DNA of 64,000 nt. It comes from Polaribacter sp. WD7. GTDB lineage: Bacteria > Bacteroidota > Bacteroidia > Flavobacteriales > Flavobacteriaceae. The notes under the pieces are model-generated. The model did no database searches. It was given only the letters and a program-made list of their open reading frames with translations, and was not told the DNA's origin. The stretch is taken from NCBI RefSeq assembly GCF_003335085.1, contig NZ_QPEJ01000015.1, forward strand, positions 124,001 through 188,000, in the 5' to 3' direction. The position numbers were made by a program, and so were the translations under genes. How positions within the stretch are numbered: position 1 is the stretch's first letter; each line of letters begins with the position of its first letter. Shown piece by piece: positions 34,929 to 42,839 of the stretch.

Positions 34929-35996
34929 ATGTCAACTAAGCAAAAATTAATTTCAAAAAAAAAACCCACTTTTCCTATTAGCGAAGAGTTAAACACTTTT
35001 TTAACAAAGTATAAAAGAAGTACAAAAATTAATATTTTGTATAACGATTTGTTGCGTTTTCAAGGCTCAGTATCTGTCTATGATAAAAATGATATAGATA
35101 CACTTTGGATAAGAACATACTATTCTGAATGGGATAGAGAAGAAATAGATAATAGTCTAAAAAAGATTTATACCATTTTACATTCTGATGGAAATGACAA
35201 CACCATTCCGTTTTTAAATGTAGATGCTATTGATTATTGTACGTTTGGAAATTCGAAACCCTTTAGAATAAAAATCAGAAATATTTTAAATGATAATTTC
35301 ACCTACTTTTACGTAAAAAAAGCTGATGCTTCTCGTGTTTATGGTTTAGAATTAGAACATATTTTGTCTCCTTATACCATCAATTATCTAGTTTATAAAG
35401 ACACTTTAATAGAAGAGCATATCTCTGGAATTCCAGGAGACGATTTTATTAAAAATATTTTACCAAACTGCTCTAGTACAGAAAAATCTCAAATTGCAAA
35501 GGAGTTTGTGAAATTTAAAGAAAGATGTATGATTCGGCTTTTGGGAGACATGAGGTCTTACAATTATGTTATTACTCCGATTCATGATTTTGACCAGATT
35601 ATTTATAAAATAAGAGCTATAGATTTTGATCAGCAATCTTTTGAAGGTAGCCTTAAAGTATACAATCTTCAGTTTATGAAAGAGAACTTTAATATGGTAG
35701 AGATGGTGGGCAGAAAGTTGCAAAACAGCTCTATAGAGCAATATAAGATTGAAGAACGTTCTTTTATTGCCAAAAGGATGATCACTCTACCTAACAGGAC
35801 AGAGAGGCTGATTAATTGTATGAAGAAAGACAATATTTCTTTTCATAAAAATGTAGAGCAACTTAAAAAAGACTTAATTGCCTATGTGGGTGATGTAGCG
35901 TTTAAAAAGTGTGAAAATATGGGAGAGATTTTAGAAACAATTCTTGCTTTTGTAAAGCGCAACTATTTAGATATCAGTAATAAAGAATTGTTTTAA
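34929..35996 (+). CDS. Unknown protein with kinase-fold-like motifs
   Basis: 355 residues, no signal or membrane segment. I do not recognise a named family. Several segments resemble a protein-kinase/aminoglycoside-phosphotransferase fold in order: FTYFYVKKAD (Lys near 130), LELEHILSP with a Glu, a hinge-like NYLVYKDTLIEEHI, then LLGDMRSYNYVI near 205-214 (Gly-Asp with Asn five residues after the Asp, like a catalytic loop), and RAIDFDQQSF near 229-238 (DFG-like position). These are weak resemblances, so kinase activity is a hypothesis. It has its own promoter at the dprA end. The ATG at 34881 is upstream of that promoter's start and was rejected. Confidence 0.65.
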   Translation: MSTKQKLISKKKPTFPISEELNTFLTKYKRSTKINILYNDLLRFQGSVSVYDKNDIDTLWIRTYYSEWDREEIDNSLKKIYTILHSDGNDNTIPFLNVDAIDYCTFGNSKPFRIKIRNILNDNFTYFYVKKADASRVYGLELEHILSPYTINYLVYKDTLIEEHISGIPGDDFIKNILPNCSSTEKSQIAKEFVKFKERCMIRLLGDMRSYNYVITPIHDFDQIIYKIRAIDFDQQSFEGSLKVYNLQFMKENFNMVEMVGRKLQNSSIEQYKIEERSFIAKRMITLPNRTERLINCMKKDNISFHKNVEQLKKDLIAYVGDVAFKKCENMGEILETILAFVKRNYLDISNKELF

Positions 35997-36014
35997 CAGC
36001 CATCTAAATTATTT

Positions 36015-36890
36015 TTATTTTGTTTGTTTTGATGATTTCTTACTTCTAATACTTTCTATGACAACAGTAAGCAAAATTAAACTACCACCTATATATGTGT
36101 TTTTGTTCGGAATTTCATTGATAAAAATATAAGCAATGATAATTCCAAAAATTGGCTGAATACTACCTATAATACTAGCCGTAGAAACGGAGAAGTTTTG
36201 CAGCGAGTTAACCAGCATTGTATGCCCAATAGCAGTAGTTAACAAAGCAACAAGTAGTAAAAATGGGAACTGACTGTTAAAATTAGAAATATCACTAAAA
36301 AAGAGAACAGGCAATAATAAAACAGAAACAATAATTAATTGAAAAAGCATAATTGCACTACTATTATAATTTGTAACACTTTTTTTGGTAATTAAATTTC
36401 TTAGAGAATAGCACAAGGCAGAAAAAACACCCAATAGAATCCCTTTTGCTTCATCATTTTCTATAGAAAAATTGGGTACTAAAAAGTAAACGCCTAATAA
36501 AACTAAAAGTGCTAAGAGTACATGTACTCCATTTAACTTTTGTTTTGAAAAAAAGGGTTCTAGTAGAGCCGTCATTACAGGAAAAGTAAACATAGATAAC
36601 ATTCCAATAGCAACGTTAGAAAGTTTAAGAGCATAAAAATAGGTTACCCAATGCGCGCCCATAAAAAAACCGCCAATTAAAAACGAGAGTTTATCTTTTT
36701 TAGAGTGTATAGATAAATCAATCTTTTTTATTCTACAAAACAGATAAATAAATGCAGCTGCAAATAACGCTCTAAATAAAATAATAGCTTCTGGAGGCAT
36801 TGCAATGTATTTACCTAAAACACCAGATGTGCTTATAAAAAGCGTAGCTAAAAGTAGAAATGCTAAGTTTTTGGTGTGGTTATTTTGCAT
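36015..36890 (-). CDS. EamA/DMT-family permease
   Basis: 291 residues with ten hydrophobic helices in two homologous halves. The first carries ALFAAAFIYLFCRI and MGAHWVTYFYALKLSNVAIG, the second ALCYSLRNLITKKSV and ASIIGSIQPIFGIIIAYIFI, a typical EamA duplication. It exports or imports small metabolites; the substrate is unknown. A TACTTTTG box (36911-36904) lies 13 bases before the ATG. It is convergent with the kinase-like gene. Confidence 0.92.
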   Translation of the reverse strand: MQNNHTKNLAFLLLATLFISTSGVLGKYIAMPPEAIILFRALFAAAFIYLFCRIKKIDLSIHSKKDKLSFLIGGFFMGAHWVTYFYALKLSNVAIGMLSMFTFPVMTALLEPFFSKQKLNGVHVLLALLVLLGVYFLVPNFSIENDEAKGILLGVFSALCYSLRNLITKKSVTNYNSSAIMLFQLIIVSVLLLPVLFFSDISNFNSQFPFLLLVALLTTAIGHTMLVNSLQNFSVSTASIIGSIQPIFGIIIAYIFINEIPNKNTYIGGSLILLTVVIESIRSKKSSKQTK

Positions 36891-36903
36891 TTTAAAATTT
36901 TGA

Positions 36904-36911
36904 CAAAAGTA
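36904..36911 (-). promoter_or_regulatory. -7 box of the EamA gene
   Basis: On the minus strand TACTTTTG matches TAnnTTTG and ends 13 bases before the start codon. Confidence 0.45.
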
Positions 36912-36960
36912 ATCAAAAATGAAGCCCCAAAGCGGAATAATTAAGAGAATAAAATAAGAA

Positions 36961-36991
36961 AAGGTAGCTAACTATTTAGTTGAGCTACCTT
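36961..36991 (-). terminator. Terminator after the Kelch-like lipoprotein gene
   Basis: AAGGTAGCT and AGCTACCTT form a nine-base stem extended by AACT/AGTT. On the minus strand TTTTCTTATTTT follows, downstream of the gene ending at 37013. Confidence 0.8.
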
Positions 36992-37012
36992 ATTAAGAGT
37001 ATTAATTTGATT

Positions 37013-38581
37013 TTAAAACTGTTTTTGTAAAGCTACCTTCCAAACCGTGTTGGAAGCTCTAGATTTTGTGGTTCCGTAAGTTCCTGGGTGAGAATCAAAA
37101 GCTTCAATTCCTCCAAAAATATAACCTATTTCAACTGTTTTATCTTTGCCAGAAAAAGTAGAGCTAACATCTAAAATATCTGGAGATACTTGAGTACTTG
37201 TATATGATGAAGCAGGAAAGAAAATTGCTTCTGCACCATGATAAGGTTTAGTGTTTGTACTAGATTCTCTAAAAATATTTTGACTAAAAACACTATTTGT
37301 GCTTTTTAATGGGCTACTATCAACTGGCAATTGAATATGTAAACCAGTATTTGTAAAACCAGACAAACGTACTTCTTTACTTGTGTTGCCATCTCCAATT
37401 CCGCCCAATAAAAAGGTATGTAAAATTTTTGTAGAATCGTCATATGCTACTACACTCGGACAAGAATAAACATTGTAGTTTTTTTGATTGTATGTTGAGT
37501 CATAAGTATACAGTTTATTATTGTTGTTTGCCCAATTTGGATGAATGTAAATTGCATCATTCCACGCTTCTAAATCCTCTCCAGGTTTAAAAACACCAGC
37601 GTAAAAGGCAATACTTTCTTCTAATCTTTGTTCTAAAGAGTTAAAGTACAAAGATGGGGTAATGGGGCCGTCTCTTCTTCTAAAAATAGAGTTGTTGTCA
37701 GAAGAAGTTCCGTTAGGATCGCTTACATCTGAGATAGATGAATTTAAGCTAATAGATAGAGCATGTTTTATAGTATCTTTATTAATTAGCTTAGGTCCTA
37801 TACCAAATGGATATACAGCATCTAAGTATTTTTGACCGTTAGAAAAATTAGGAGCAGATTTACCAAAGTTATGACCTCCAGCCAAGTAAAAAGTTCCTGC
37901 ACTAGTTGTGTTTCCGCCAATATAATGTAGTTCTCCACCTGTACTTACTAAGTCTTTGTTTTGAGCAAAAGCAAATAATTTATCACTATTTACTTTGGCA
38001 TAATCTTTTCTTATAAGGTTGATAAGTGACGGAATGTGAATTTTTGCAATATGATTGTAAGTAATGTAACCATTGCTAGGGTTGTTAAAATCTAAAGGGC
38101 CATAACCACCAATAACAAATAAATAGTCTCCTACTTGTTTTACAAGCGGATTCGTATTTTTAAAAACAGTTTTATATTTAGCTAAAGTATCTAAATTGTA
38201 TTCAGGATATTTCTCTATGACTACTCCAATCATTTCATCAATAGAAATACTTCCAATACTATCTTTTGCAGGATTGTAAACATAAATGTTTTCATTATAA
38301 GAAGGCGGAGGAAAGGATTCTTCAGAATAATCACTTTTTTTTGTCATGTCATGAAGTCCTCCGTTATCATCTTTTTGATTAGTTCTTCCAGAAAATAATA
38401 ACCATTTTCCTTTATAAACTCCGTGAGCAAAAGATTGTAAAGTAGGTGCATTACTATTGTTTGTAGAGTCTACTAAAATTGTATATTCAGGTATTAGAAT
38501 TACTTTTTTGCCTTTATGGCAAGCCAAAAATAAACACAATAAAATACTGATAGATAGGCAGTAAATAATATTTTTTTTCAT
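37013..38581 (-). CDS. Large lipoprotein with Kelch-like propeller repeats
   Basis: 522 residues. The lipobox LFLAC (Cys near 21) predicts a lipid-anchored surface or periplasmic protein. Repeated Gly-Gly blade motifs are visible: LFVIGGYGPLDF, FYLAGGHNFG, TFLLGGIGDGN and YIFGGIEAF, spaced as in a six- or seven-bladed Kelch-type beta-propeller. Propellers bind glycans or proteins or act as enzymes; nothing here identifies the ligand. The gene is monocistronic, with a -7 box upstream and a terminator downstream. Confidence 0.75.
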   Translation of the reverse strand: MKKNIIYCLSISILLCLFLACHKGKKVILIPEYTILVDSTNNSNAPTLQSFAHGVYKGKWLLFSGRTNQKDDNGGLHDMTKKSDYSEESFPPPSYNENIYVYNPAKDSIGSISIDEMIGVVIEKYPEYNLDTLAKYKTVFKNTNPLVKQVGDYLFVIGGYGPLDFNNPSNGYITYNHIAKIHIPSLINLIRKDYAKVNSDKLFAFAQNKDLVSTGGELHYIGGNTTSAGTFYLAGGHNFGKSAPNFSNGQKYLDAVYPFGIGPKLINKDTIKHALSISLNSSISDVSDPNGTSSDNNSIFRRRDGPITPSLYFNSLEQRLEESIAFYAGVFKPGEDLEAWNDAIYIHPNWANNNNKLYTYDSTYNQKNYNVYSCPSVVAYDDSTKILHTFLLGGIGDGNTSKEVRLSGFTNTGLHIQLPVDSSPLKSTNSVFSQNIFRESSTNTKPYHGAEAIFFPASSYTSTQVSPDILDVSSTFSGKDKTVEIGYIFGGIEAFDSHPGTYGTTKSRASNTVWKVALQKQF

Positions 38582-38616
38582 AATAAATAAGTTTGGTTAG
38601 TAAACTAAGGTTATTA

Positions 38617-38624
38617 CAAAAGTA
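38617..38624 (-). promoter_or_regulatory. -7 box of the Kelch-like lipoprotein gene
   Basis: On the minus strand TACTTTTG matches TAnnTTTG, 35 bases before the ATG. No -33 match. Confidence 0.45.
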
Positions 38625-38675
38625 TAAATTTATAAACCAGTTTTGCTTATGTTTTATAAAAACAGGGATATCTAC

Positions 38676-39227
38676 CTACTTTGTCCACTCTAGCGTTTCT
38701 ATTAAATGTAAAATATCTTTTTTAAGATAAGAAATAGCTGGTAAAATAGAATCGTAATTGGGTTTTGCGTAAAAGTACAAACTTCCTTTTATAAAATGTG
38801 AAGTACTATCTGTCAGATGAAATTGAAGCTGAGAAGCGGCATTACCTGTAATTTCATAGAGGCTTCCAAAAACTCTTTTGTCAGGATTCACGAAATCTTT
38901 AGGTATAATTTGTTCTGCTTTAACAGTGTGTTTAAAAACCAATTTTTCTGCTTCGGTTAGTAATTCTTTCAAGTTATTTTCTACAGGTCTGTAGGTTATA
39001 TCTATAGAGGCTTTTAAATTAGGATACTTAATTTTTAACCAATTATTAGTGTCCTTTATAACTTTAGCATTAGATGCAATTTCAAAAAAATAAGGTCTTT
39101 CTATACTTAGTTTTTGATACGATTTTTTAGGATATTCTAAACTTAAATATCCTTTAGGTTTTGGTAAAATAGCATCGTTACAACCTAAAATTATTGTCAA
39201 AAAAAAGAGTATGTAAAGATTACGCAT
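38676..39227 (-). CDS. gldD: Gliding motility lipoprotein GldD
   Basis: 183 residues, standard GldD size. Signal ILFFLTIILGC with lipid-anchored Cys, followed by the conserved PKPKGYLSLEYPKKSYQ. The C-terminal half carries ITGNAASQLQFHLTDSTSHF, also typical. GldD is required for gliding and for type IX secretion in Flavobacterium. It overlaps the end of gldE by eight bases, the usual gldE-gldD order. Confidence 0.95.
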   Translation of the reverse strand: MRNLYILFFLTIILGCNDAILPKPKGYLSLEYPKKSYQKLSIERPYFFEIASNAKVIKDTNNWLKIKYPNLKASIDITYRPVENNLKELLTEAEKLVFKHTVKAEQIIPKDFVNPDKRVFGSLYEITGNAASQLQFHLTDSTSHFIKGSLYFYAKPNYDSILPAISYLKKDILHLIETLEWTK

Positions 39228-40548
39228 TTCTAGTGGCTTTTACTTGTTTTATACGTTTTTTGTCTAAAGCTTCAATAGTAAACGTATAATTCTTGAAGTT
39301 TATTTTCTCTCCTTTTTTGGGAAACTTCCCAGAAATTTCTAGTAAAAAACCAGCTAAAGTTTCGCTTTCTCCTTTTTCTTTTTCAAAAATATCTTCATCC
39401 TCATCATCTAAAACTCTGCAAAAATCTTTTATTGTGGTTTTACCATCAAAGATATAGTTGTTAATATCAATTTTAGAATAAGACAAATCATCATCATCAA
39501 ATTCGTCATTAATATCTCCAACAATCTCTTCAATAACATCTTCTAAAGTAACCAAACCACTTGTACCCCCGTACTCATCTACCACAATAGCCAAATGGTT
39601 TTTTTTCTCTCTAAAATCGCCCAGTAAGTCATCTAGCTTTTTGTTTTCAGGCACAAAAAAGGGTTCACGTATTAGGTTTTGCCATTTTAACGCTTTTTTA
39701 TTTAGATGAGCAAGTAAATCTTTAGCGTATAAAACACCAATAATATTGTCTATATTGTCTTTGTAAACAGGGTTTCTTGAGTATCCGTTTTCAAGAATTT
39801 TTTGAAGAACTGTTTCGTAGGTCTCTTCATCAGAAAGTGCAAAAATATCAATACGCGGTTTCATGATTTGAACCGTTTCTGTGTTTCCAAAACTAACAAT
39901 TCCTTCTAATATTTTTTGTTCGTCTTTTGTTGTTGCGCCTTCAGAGGTAAGCTCTAATGCTTGAGATAAAGTTTCTACGGAAAAATTAGAATTTTTATTA
40001 CCCAATCTGTTTTCTATCCACTTGGTTATTGTAATTAGAGGTAAACTAAAAGGGGTAAGTAAAATGTTAATACTATGTATAAATTTAGACATGGTTTTAG
40101 AAAAACGCAATGCGTTTCTAGAAGCATAAACTTTAGGTAAAACCTCTCCAAATAATAAAATTAAAAAGGTAACCAAAACAATTTCTATCAGAAATCTAAC
40201 AGAAGTACTAAAGAAGTAAAAGTTAAAATGATAATCAAAATCACTGAATAAAGTATCTGATAATGATGCAAATAACAGTACAATTAAAATATTGATAAAA
40301 TTATTAGTAATAAGTATTGTAGCTAGTAATTTTCTAGGTTTATCTAATAATTGAACAACAACATTCTCTTCTTTTCCGTTGTTGGAGAGTTCATTTAAAT
40401 CTGTCTGAGAGAGTGAGAAAAATGCAACTTCTGCTCCAGATACTAATGCAGAACTTATAAGTAAAAAAATAAGCGCAATAAGGTTAAGACTTGTTAAAAA
40501 ATCTATGTTGGCTAAGAAAATAAATAAAGGTTCAGGATCTGGATCCAA
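39220..40548 (-). CDS. gldE: Gliding motility protein GldE (CNNM/CorC family)
   Basis: 442 residues. An N-terminal membrane domain of the DUF21/CNNM type has SALVSGAEVAFFSLSQTDLN, followed by paired CBS domains (RPR-like VQIMKPRIDIFALSDEE and AIVVDEYGGTSGLVTLED) and a C-terminal CorC/HlyC domain. It is the cytoplasmic-membrane partner of GldD. The start is a TTG giving MDPDPEPLF, matching the N-terminus I expect for GldE. ssb lies 19 bases upstream, so ssb-gldE-gldD may be one operon. Confidence 0.93.
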   Translation of the reverse strand: MDPDPEPLFIFLANIDFLTSLNLIALIFLLISSALVSGAEVAFFSLSQTDLNELSNNGKEENVVVQLLDKPRKLLATILITNNFINILIVLLFASLSDTLFSDFDYHFNFYFFSTSVRFLIEIVLVTFLILLFGEVLPKVYASRNALRFSKTMSKFIHSINILLTPFSLPLITITKWIENRLGNKNSNFSVETLSQALELTSEGATTKDEQKILEGIVSFGNTETVQIMKPRIDIFALSDEETYETVLQKILENGYSRNPVYKDNIDNIIGVLYAKDLLAHLNKKALKWQNLIREPFFVPENKKLDDLLGDFREKKNHLAIVVDEYGGTSGLVTLEDVIEEIVGDINDEFDDDDLSYSKIDINNYIFDGKTTIKDFCRVLDDEDEDIFEKEKGESETLAGFLLEISGKFPKKGEKINFKNYTFTIEALDKKRIKQVKATRNA

Positions 40549-40567
40549 GCTGAATAATTTAGATTAT

Positions 40568-40999
40568 TTAAAAAGGTAAATCATCATTTTCTTCTGTTGC
40601 ATTAGGTTTAGATTCTGCAACAGGAGGTTGTTTTTGCTGAGGTATATTAGAACTTTCAGCATTCTTTTTGGTACTTAACATTGTCATTTCTAAAACTTGA
40701 ACTTCAGTAGCATAGCGTTTTACACCATCTTGTTCCCATTGACGGTTTTTTAACTTTCCTTCTACATAAACTTTATCTCCTTTGGTCAAGTACTTTTCAC
40801 ATACTTTAGCCAAACCATTTCGTACCACAATATTATGCCAATCTGTGTTGGTTATTTTTTCTCCCGTTTGCTTGTTTGTGTAACTTTCACTTGTAGCAAT
40901 AGGAAAACGACCAACACAATTTTGATCATCAAAATAATGCATTTTCACATCATCACCTAAGTTACCTATTAAAATTACTTTATTTATTGTTCCTGCCAT
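40568..40999 (-). CDS. ssb: Single-stranded DNA-binding protein
   Basis: 143 residues. The OB-fold opens NKVILIGNLGDDV and has FPIATSESYTN, DWHNIVVRNGLAKVCEKYL and KVYVEGKLKNRQW. The tail is flexible and ends ENDDLPF, the acidic tip that recruits repair and replication partners. It coats single-stranded DNA in replication and recombination. In this window it groups with mutY, gldE and gldD on the leftward strand. Confidence 0.97.
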   Translation of the reverse strand: MAGTINKVILIGNLGDDVKMHYFDDQNCVGRFPIATSESYTNKQTGEKITNTDWHNIVVRNGLAKVCEKYLTKGDKVYVEGKLKNRQWEQDGVKRYATEVQVLEMTMLSTKKNAESSNIPQQKQPPVAESKPNATEENDDLPF

Positions 41000-41095
41000 A
41001 ATTTGTGATACAATTTTTAACTTATCAATTCAAAAAACAGAAGAACTGATGTTTAGAATATCTATATCAAAAGTAATAAAAATATCGATTACTTT

Positions 41096-42133
41096 TTAAG
41101 AGAGATACAAATTCAAAAAATTAGCAATAAGTACAGGAACAGGATATTTTTCTACCCTAGACCATTGCGTATTTGCGGCTTTTAATCTTTTTATTTCTAC
41201 AATCCAAAATTGTGTGTATAAATGTTGATGAGATAATTTGTGTACAATTTCTTTTTTATTGAATAATGAAACTGTAGTTTCTTCTGGAAATAAATTTTGA
41301 AACTCTTGAGTTGCCGCCAAATCATTCATGTCAATAATTTTATTACTCTCAATTAGCGGAAATTGATATAAACCTTGCCATATTCCTTTCCCTTTTCGTT
41401 CAGATAAAATGGTTTTATTATCATCTGTTTTTATCACAATATAATTAAAGTATCTCTTTTTTATTTTGATTTTTTTCTCCTTTACAGGCAGTTTTTCAAC
41501 TGTATTTTTTTGTAAAGCAACGCAACTATCCGCAAGCGGACAAAACATACACAAAGGATTTTTAGGTTTGCATTGTATTGCACCAAACTCCATTATAGCC
41601 TGATTGTAGTTTGCAGGATCCTTTTTGTGTAGTAGAGAATCTGCCAATGTTTTAAACGCTTTAATTCCTGCGGATGAATTAATTGGAGTATCAATACCAA
41701 AATAGCGAGATAAAACACGGTATACATTTCCGTCTACAACCGCTTTTGGTTCATCAAAACTAAAAGATGCTATTGCAGCAGCTGTATAATCCCCTATGCC
41801 TTTTAGTTTAATAATTTCTGTATACGTTGTTGGAAACACTCCATTTAACTCATTTGCAATATATTTGGCAGTAAAATGTAAGTTTCTTGCACGAGAGTAA
41901 TACCCTAAACCTTGCCACATTTTTAAAACGGTACTTTCATCAGCTTTAGCAAGGTCAAAAACAGTCGGAAAAGTGGTGGTAAATTTCAAATAATAAGACA
42001 AACCTTGAGCAACTCTTGTTTGTTGTAGCATGATTTCGCTTAACCAAATAAAATAAGGGTTCTTAGTTTTGCGCCAAGGCAATTCTCTTTTGTTTTGTAA
42101 ATACCAGTTTATGAGAGTGTTAGAAAAAGTCAT
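41096..42133 (-). CDS. mutY: A/G-specific adenine glycosylase MutY
   Basis: 345 residues. The catalytic helix-hairpin-helix domain has LPWRKTKNPYFIWLSEIML with the catalytic Glu, LKGIGDYTAAAIASF and KAVVDGNVYRVLSRYFG with the catalytic Asp. The [4Fe-4S] loop CKPKNPLCMFCPLADSC has C-x6-C-x2-C-x5-C spacing. A NUDIX-like C-terminal domain recognises 8-oxoguanine. It removes adenine mispaired with 8-oxoG. It diverges from the HU gene. Confidence 0.96.
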   Translation of the reverse strand: MTFSNTLINWYLQNKRELPWRKTKNPYFIWLSEIMLQQTRVAQGLSYYLKFTTTFPTVFDLAKADESTVLKMWQGLGYYSRARNLHFTAKYIANELNGVFPTTYTEIIKLKGIGDYTAAAIASFSFDEPKAVVDGNVYRVLSRYFGIDTPINSSAGIKAFKTLADSLLHKKDPANYNQAIMEFGAIQCKPKNPLCMFCPLADSCVALQKNTVEKLPVKEKKIKIKKRYFNYIVIKTDDNKTILSERKGKGIWQGLYQFPLIESNKIIDMNDLAATQEFQNLFPEETTVSLFNKKEIVHKLSHQHLYTQFWIVEIKRLKAANTQWSRVEKYPVPVLIANFLNLYLS

Positions 42134-42195
42134 TATTAAAAAATAGAATTGCGAAATTACGTTATAAAATTCATATAATTTTACTCTTTATTATT

Positions 42196-42224
42196 TTTGG
42201 AATTGATTAATTATCATATATTTG
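42196..42224 (+). promoter_or_regulatory. Promoter of the HU gene
   Basis: TTTG (42196-42199) and TATATTTG (42217-42224) are separated by 17 bases, a good consensus match. It places the start site downstream of an upstream in-frame ATG at 42197, so the ATG at 42263 is the true start. Confidence 0.7.
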
Positions 42225-42262
42225 CATCCGCATTTTTGAAATTAAATAATAAAAATATAGAC

Positions 42263-42553
42263 ATGACGAAAGCAGATATCGTATCAAAAATTTCAGACAA
42301 ATCAGGAATTGAAAAAACAGATGTTTTGGCAACTGTTGAAGCATTTATGGCTGAGGTTAAAGATGCATTAGAAAATGGTGATAACGTTTATTTAAGAGGT
42401 TTTGGTAGTTTTATTATCAAAACAAGAGCAGAAAAGACAGGTAGAAATATTTCTAAAAATACTACTATTAAAATTCCTGCTCACAACATTCCAGCTTTTA
42501 AACCAGCAAAAACTTTTACAGAAGGAGTAAAAAGTAAAGTAGCGGTTAAGTAA
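42263..42553 (+). CDS. HU-family DNA-binding protein
   Basis: 96 residues, the usual HU size. It begins MTKADIVSKISDKSGIEK and has the dimer helices plus the beta-arm signature GFGSFIIKTRAEKTGRN with the intercalating proline region NTTIKIPAHNIPAFKPAK. It bends and compacts DNA. Start and promoter agree. It is followed 49 bases later by a 29-residue basic protein gene, probably on the same transcript. Confidence 0.95.
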   Translation: MTKADIVSKISDKSGIEKTDVLATVEAFMAEVKDALENGDNVYLRGFGSFIIKTRAEKTGRNISKNTTIKIPAHNIPAFKPAKTFTEGVKSKVAVK

Positions 42554-42602
42554 TAAAAACATTAATCTAAACCTTAAAAGGTTTACAAAACAACGGAACA
42601 TT

Positions 42603-42692
42603 ATGCCAAGTGGTAAAAAAAGAAAGAGAGCTAAGATCTCTACACACAAAAGAAAGAAAAGAGCTAGAGCAAATAGACACAAGAAAAAGTAA
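42603..42692 (+). CDS. Mini ribosomal-type basic protein (COX24/bS22-like)
   Basis: 29 residues starting MPSGKKRKRAKISTHKRKKR and ending ARANRHKKK, about two-thirds basic. It matches the short COX24/AURKAIP1-type proteins found in Bacteroidota and in small-subunit ribosomal additions (bS22 of bacteria, mS38 of mitochondria). That assignment is from family memory and needs a profile check. The stop codon lies in the left arm of a terminator. It follows HU and precedes RNase E/G. Confidence 0.75.
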   Translation: MPSGKKRKRAKISTHKRKKRARANRHKKK

Positions 42693-42710
42693 GCAATCGC
42701 TTACTTTTTC
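42683..42710 (+). terminator. Terminator after the mini-protein gene
   Basis: A 12-base perfect stem, GAAAAAGTAAGC with GCTTACTTTTTC, has an AATC loop. The left arm includes the last codons and stop of the 29-residue gene. Confidence 0.8.
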
Positions 42711-42749
42711 GTTTATAGTTTAGCGAAAACAAAAAAGTTCATTGACATA

Positions 42750-42820
42750 GAGGTTAAACTAACCTCGTACGGTATTATAAATACCTGACAATAATAATCC
42801 ATCTGCACAATACAGTGCAG
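42750..42820 (+). promoter_or_regulatory. Hairpin-rich leader of the RNase E/G gene
   Basis: Three perfect six-base stems lie in tandem: GAGGTT/AACCTC (42750-42766), GGTATT/AATACC (42771-42785) and CTGCAC/GTGCAG (42803-42820). They precede the ATG at 42840. The arrangement recalls the structured rne leaders used for RNase E autoregulation, but some could instead surround a promoter. Confidence 0.45.
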
Positions 42821-42839
42821 TGTTAAAACCATTTTCAGC

